The notes beneath the pieces are model-generated. The model was given only the letters and a program-made list of their open reading frames with translations, was not told the origin of the DNA and did no database searches. The translations under genes were made by a program, and so were the position numbers. From positions 1 to 9,700 of the forward strand of contig JALWEA010000384.1 in NCBI GenBank assembly GCA_027039465.1: 9,700 nucleotides of DNA, read 5' to 3'. Shown piece by piece: positions 6,437 through 9,700 of this stretch (position 1 is the stretch's first letter; each line of letters begins with the position of its first letter). This stretch comes from Calditrichia bacterium. GTDB lineage: Bacteria; Calditrichota; Calditrichia; Calditrichales; Calditrichaceae.

Positions 6437-7544
6437 ACCTTATCAAAAAGCCGAGTTGTAATGAAGCAAACAGGTTGCGGTAATTGAGCCCGCTTCCGAA
6501 ATCGGTGGCTAAATAGTACGGGCCGAAATCATACCGAGCGCCTCCTACTACATTGAACAACGTCCTGTTCTTTACCGCACCCGCCCACAAATGCATTCGT
6601 TTATTAAAAACGTGCGTACCGGCGGCCAATTCGATGGGATAGTTGGGATAAATAAAGCCGTACATATCTGTAAGCGCAACCTTTACATAAGCGCCGTTTT
6701 TAAAGAAATAGTGCAGACGTATGATAGGCGACATGCCAAGAAAAGCATGAATTTCAGCGGTGTAGTGGGTACCTGTTATATAGGCAAGAACACCGAGGTC
6801 TATCCTTATTCTCTTCCATTTTTTACCGAAAATCAGTTGAACATAACCTGTTTTATAATGGTGAATATATTCCTCATAATAATTCGAGAACGGAGATTCG
6901 TTGGTAGTACGTCCTTTTTCCGCATTGCGAGCTATTGCGATTCTTAAGTCGAAAAGAGTTTTGGCGGTTTCATTATGGCTGTTAAAACCGATTTCACGAA
7001 ATTGATCGCCAAACAAATTGCGACTTCCGGCCCGATAATAAAGGCCGTGTAAACGGGTCATCGCTTCGCTAATTTTGAAATAGTCCGCCCAAATACCCAA
7101 ATGCTTCCGTCGGGCTTCGCGTTCCGCAGCGGCATACTCTTTAACGGGCGGCTTATCTTTGGCCGGAACATATTTCCCATAACCGCGCTGTAAATACAAT
7201 TTATTAATATCCAACTTCTGCAGCGGATAAATTTTAAAAAGAATAACGGGAATCGGTCGGCCTACGCGTACTTTGGAAGAATCGTAACGTATTTTGAAAC
7301 GTTGGCCGATTAACATCTCATTGGCATATTGAATCGCTTTTCGGGCAATATAGTGATAAAGCGGCGATTCCGAATTTTGAGAAGGAACCCAAATATCAGC
7401 CAGGCGAATCAGTCGCCCGTCATTGAGCCGAAAAAGATTGGCGTCAATAATCTTTACGATTTTGACCTTTTCTTCCGTTGCCATGGCTTGCATGGTAAAA
7501 AACAAAACAAGACTAACCAAAATAGCAATTTTAGATGGTTTCAT
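6435..7544 (-). CDS. Exported degenerate SNase-like domain fused to a probable outer-membrane beta-barrel
   Basis: A 369-aa exported protein. A signal peptide (residues 1-22, cleavage after AMA) is followed by a staphylococcal-nuclease (thermonuclease) fold at about 25-155. It aligns by eye with S. aureus nuclease from KIVKIIDANLFRL to KHLGIWADY. Two arginines of the active site are kept (Arg47 = nuclease Arg35; Arg96 in GR = Arg87). The calcium ligands Asp21, Asp40 and Thr41 become Asn36, Trp52 and Val53, and the catalytic Glu43 becomes Ser55. The domain should therefore not cleave nucleic acid and may bind a ligand instead. Residues about 190-369 alternate hydrophobic and polar positions in strand-length blocks rich in Tyr, Phe and Gly, and the chain ends LQLGFLIR, like a small (about eight-strand) outer-membrane barrel. 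The start ATG has AAGGA eight bases upstream. It leads directly into the propeller lipoprotein gene. The barrel call is inference; the SNase fold is well supported. Confidence 0.8.
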   Translation of the reverse strand: MKPSKIAILVSLVLFFTMQAMATEEKVKIVKIIDANLFRLNDGRLIRLADIWVPSQNSESPLYHYIARKAIQYANEMLIGQRFKIRYDSSKVRVGRPIPVILFKIYPLQKLDINKLYLQRGYGKYVPAKDKPPVKEYAAAEREARRKHLGIWADYFKISEAMTRLHGLYYRAGSRNLFGDQFREIGFNSHNETAKTLFDLRIAIARNAEKGRTTNESPFSNYYEEYIHHYKTGYVQLIFGKKWKRIRIDLGVLAYITGTHYTAEIHAFLGMSPIIRLHYFFKNGAYVKVALTDMYGFIYPNYPIELAAGTHVFNKRMHLWAGAVKNRTLFNVVGGARYDFGPYYLATDFGSGLNYRNLFASLQLGFLIR

Positions 7545-7709
7545 GGGACGATTCCTTTAAAATGGAACATAAACTATGGAATGGGAGGATGAGACAATTT
7601 AGCAAATCAAAAAGAAGGAAGCAAAACTTTTGTCAGTCTCCACAATTTATTCAGGTAATTAAAAATAAATAGAAATTCAACGCCGGTTAAGAATGACAAA
7701 GCGAAGGCA

Positions 7710-8654
7710 TTAAATTTCACTTTGGTTCGCTTCCCATTTTTCCAAAGCCATTTCTGCGGCTTTTCGACCGGCTTCAATGATTTCTTCCGCCTTTTTGAAA
7801 TCGAAAAACTGGTAAGAGCTTACAGGCGGATTAATAAGTAAATCCGGCGCGGATTGTTGCAAGCGCAAATTTAAAATCATATTTTCCATAGTCATGGCCA
7901 CTTGAGCCATTTGCTTTTGCAATCCCAATTTGGGAGCGCGTTTCAGGCGGGCTTCCTGTTGTTCGTGGCGTAAACGCTCCAAAACATCACCGAACAGACG
8001 TTGTAAAAAGGAGGATGAACTTCCGGCGGCCAAAAGCTTTTCGCGCGTGACCATACGCCCGGAATTCAATTGACGAGCGCGATGTTCCACCGATGGTGTT
8101 ACGTTGCAGGCAATAACCGTATGCGCGCCCATTTCACGGGCAACACTCACCGGAACGGGGTTTACTACTCCGCCATCGATCAAATAATTCTGCCCTATCT
8201 TGACAGGCTGAAAAAGAAACGGAAACGAAATACTAGCCCTAATGGCATTTATAAGCGAGCCTGAATTTAAAACAATTTCTTCACCGGTTAACAGGTCGGT
8301 AGCCACGCAGGCGAAACGCTTAGGCAAATCCTCGATATTTTCTTCTCCCAAAAGGGAAATCAAAAATTCTTCAACGCGATCTCCGTCCAATAAACCGTCC
8401 CGCCGGAACCGTTTGGGAAACAAAATTTGCACGACTTTTTTCCAATTGGTACGGCAGGCGATTTCAGCGATTTGGTCGGGATTTAATCCGGCGGCATAGG
8501 CTCCGCCAATCATGGCGCCCATGCTGGAGCCGACGATTAAATCCGGTTTCAAATGATGTTCTTCCAATACTTTTAGAACGCCGATGTGGGCCAAACCGCG
8601 CGCCGCTCCACTGCCAAGGACAACGGCTAACGGTTGCTTTGCTTTCTTTTCCAT
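7710..8654 (-). CDS. Patatin-like phospholipase / serine esterase (RssA type)
   Basis: A 314-aa patatin-like hydrolase, expected to release fatty acids from phospholipids or other acyl esters by a Ser-Asp dyad. It has the glycine-rich oxyanion loop GSGAARG (residues 14-20), the nucleophile elbow GSSMG with Ser44 (42-46), the conserved ASISFPFLFQPV block (140-151) and the DGG motif with catalytic Asp160 (160-162), then NPVPV. Both catalytic residues are present, so it should be active. There is no signal peptide: it begins directly with the first strand, so it is cytoplasmic or peripheral. Residues about 200-310 are a mostly helical C-terminal extension. Length agrees with bacterial RssA/YchK relatives (about 300 aa). 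The ribosome binding site is poor (A-rich AGAAAAGAAAA). Its 5' region is only about 80 nt before composite repeat B begins, so the promoter lies in that short stretch or in the repeat. The next gene starts 165 nt downstream. Confidence 0.93.
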   Translation of the reverse strand: MEKKAKQPLAVVLGSGAARGLAHIGVLKVLEEHHLKPDLIVGSSMGAMIGGAYAAGLNPDQIAEIACRTNWKKVVQILFPKRFRRDGLLDGDRVEEFLISLLGEENIEDLPKRFACVATDLLTGEEIVLNSGSLINAIRASISFPFLFQPVKIGQNYLIDGGVVNPVPVSVAREMGAHTVIACNVTPSVEHRARQLNSGRMVTREKLLAAGSSSSFLQRLFGDVLERLRHEQQEARLKRAPKLGLQKQMAQVAMTMENMILNLRLQQSAPDLLINPPVSSYQFFDFKKAEEIIEAGRKAAEMALEKWEANQSEI

Positions 8655-8732
8655 TTTTCTTTTCTAACCAAAACTGTGTGATTTTTTAATCGTTATCGTC
8701 ATGAACGCTTTGGGTTTTACTGGTAACTTATG

Positions 8733-9097
8733 GTGGCGCGTCCGTCCCTCGATACAATTCTGCCTTTCATTTTGCGTTGTCCGAAGTAAGGGCGAAGCAT
8801 TTCCGTCAAGACACCCCTAACTCAAAAAATTTAACGTTGTACAACCAAAAGTATCGATTATTTTTTTATTTGTGAGGAAAATGCTTCGCCCCTACAAGTG
8901 TCGGCAGAATCACTCGGGAACCGGACGCGGTGGCCTGTCATTGCGAACGAGGAACGAGTGAAGCAATCCATAACACTATTTAAGCCATTTCTCAAATAAC
9001 AGGCCGTTGCCTCTTTGGAGGAGATTGCTTCCCCGCCTCAGGCGGGTCGCAATGACAGTCCTTTACGAATAACGATTTTCCCATTCAACCATTCAAC
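8733..9097. repeat. Composite palindromic repeat, copy B (with nested insert)
   Basis: The second copy of the composite at 2143-2452, in the same orientation. The left block is 8733-8765, the core is 8900-9030 and the tail runs to 9097. The left-to-core spacer is 134 bp here against 31 bp in copy A, and contains its own palindrome (8786-8895). The right half differs too: instead of the long arm of copy A it has a compact hairpin, CCCGCC TCA GGCGGG (9032-9046), before TCGCAATGACAG. The tail has ACGAATAACGAT and CCATTCAACCATTCAA, and covers the stop codon of the decarboxylase gene (9093-9095). Like copy A it stands directly 3' of a minus-strand gene, and here also upstream of the phospholipase gene. 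Apart from this repeat, 8655-9092 holds nothing that I can recognise. Confidence 0.85.
8786..8895. repeat. Nested palindromic insert inside composite copy B
   Basis: Left arm 8786-8804 (GTAAGGGCGAAGCATTTCC) and right arm 8876-8895 (reverse complement GTAGGGGCGAAGCATTTTCC) are inverted copies with a substitution and a one-base length difference, around a 71-nt AT-rich loop. The segment is absent from copy A at the same place, so it looks like a separate small palindromic element that landed in or replaced the spacer. Repeats containing GGGGCGAAGCAT are known from several bacterial phyla. Confidence 0.7.
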
Positions 9098-9700
9098 TTT
9101 TATTTCCGTTTTCTTCTCCGGCCGTTTCCCGAATAAACCGCCAAGCCTCTTCCACATGCCGTTTCTGCAAATAAGTTTGCCCGGTGACCATGCGTAAGGT
9201 GTATTTCCCTTTAACGCGCGTGTGGGTTAAAAATAATTTTCCCGAATCATTCAGCTTTTGTTCAAGCCGCATATTCAAGGCATCCAATTGATATTCGTCG
9301 TCCATGTTCTCGGGATGGTAGCGGAAACAGACCAAATTGAGGGTGCGCGGTGCCATGATTTCAAAGTCCGGCTGAGTGGCAATTTTTTGCTCCAACTCCG
9401 TCGCCCATTGAATATGTTCACGAAAGCGTTGCTGAATTCCTTTTACGCCGAAATCACGAATAACAAACCAAAGTTTCAAGGCGCGAAATCGTCTTCCTAA
9501 TGCAATACCCCAGTCGCGGTAATCGTTAACTCTTCCGGTGGTGGATGTTTTAAGATATTCGGGCAGGATGGCCATGGTGCGCAGCAATGCTTGTCGATCC
9601 TTAACAAAATAGGCCGAACAGTCGAAGTTGGTAAACATCCACTTGTGCGGATTGAAAACAAACGTATCCACCTGCTCAATGCCGTCGATCATCCAGCGAT
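9093..9700 (-). CDS. Group II PLP-dependent decarboxylase (aromatic-amino-acid type), C-terminal part
   Basis: This is the C-terminal 202 or so residues of a pyridoxal-phosphate decarboxylase; the frame remains open to the window edge (..RW before MIDGIEQ), so the ATG at 9692 is internal and roughly 270 residues lie outside. The PLP-binding lysine is in FNPHKW (codon at 9642-9644), followed by NFDCSAYFV as in animal and bacterial aromatic-L-amino-acid decarboxylases. PEYLKT carries a Tyr exactly 29 residues after that Lys, the position of human Tyr332. Phe at that site marks aldehyde synthases, so a true amine-forming decarboxylase is expected. DYRDWGIALGRRFRALKLWFVIRDFGVKG and LVCFR also match the family closely. 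The product (tyramine, tryptamine or another amine) cannot be decided because the substrate-pocket residues are off-window. The last codons and the TGA run into composite repeat B. Confidence 0.93.
   Translation of the reverse strand, partial: RWMIDGIEQVDTFVFNPHKWMFTNFDCSAYFVKDRQALLRTMAILPEYLKTSTTGRVNDYRDWGIALGRRFRALKLWFVIRDFGVKGIQQRFREHIQWATELEQKIATQPDFEIMAPRTLNLVCFRYHPENMDDEYQLDALNMRLEQKLNDSGKLFLTHTRVKGKYTLRMVTGQTYLQKRHVEEAWRFIRETAGEENGNKS

Noticed and set aside
7596..7624. Possible sigma-70 promoter (TTGCTT, 17 nt, TAAATT) upstream of the nuclease-like gene
   Set aside because: Spacing is right but the boxes match only 3 and 4 of 6 consensus bases in an AT-rich stretch; too weak to annotate.
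9690..9692. ATG as the start of a short 199-aa decarboxylase
   Set aside because: The frame continues upstream to the window edge with residues (RW) that align to the family, and the PLP fold needs the missing N-terminal part.

Overview
Seven protein genes lie on the minus strand of this window; two of them run off its ends. Beyond them there are two large non-coding stretches full of small palindromic repeats. No tRNA, rRNA, CRISPR array, transposase or phage gene is visible. The moderately AT-rich composition, the Bacteroidetes/Calditrichota-type M64 peptidase, a lipoprotein beta-propeller, an outer-membrane-like barrel protein and Gram-negative-style signal peptides suggest a Gram-negative bacterium of or near the FCB group. 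A Calditrichota (Caldithrix-like) genome is my best guess. This is inference from protein style, not a database match.

Layout, read right to left in the direction of transcription. (1) The right edge holds the C-terminal part of a PLP-dependent group II (aromatic-amino-acid type) decarboxylase. Its stop codon lies in the tail of a composite palindromic repeat, copy B (8733-9097). (2) A patatin-like phospholipase/esterase of the RssA type follows (7710-8654). (3) Next is a tight pair: an exported protein with a degenerate staphylococcal-nuclease domain fused to a probable beta-barrel (6435-7544), then a PD40/TolB-like beta-propeller lipoprotein (5370-6422), 12 nt apart. (4) After a 184-nt gap comes a second tight pair: a secreted M64 metallopeptidase (3722-5185) and a geranylgeranyl-reductase-family FAD oxidoreductase (2479-3702), 19 nt apart. 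(5) The 1.27-kb stretch 1208-2478 has no convincing gene. It holds composite repeat copy A (2143-2452) and several smaller hairpins. (6) A MurF-like Mur ligase lacking the usual N-terminal UDP-sugar-binding domain starts at a TTG (53-1207). A further minus-strand reading frame overlaps its end and leaves the window at position 1.

Functionally this is mostly an envelope neighbourhood: an exported protease, a lipoprotein, a barrel-like pseudonuclease, a lipid hydrolase, a lipid/isoprenoid reductase and a Mur-type ligase. No single pathway connects them all, and beyond the two tight pairs co-function is not demonstrated. The observations most worth a second look are the composite repeat (two copies in the same orientation, each directly 3' of a gene, one carrying a nested palindromic insert), the loss of metal-binding and catalytic residues in the nuclease-like domain, and the domain-truncated MurF homologue with an altered substrate motif.
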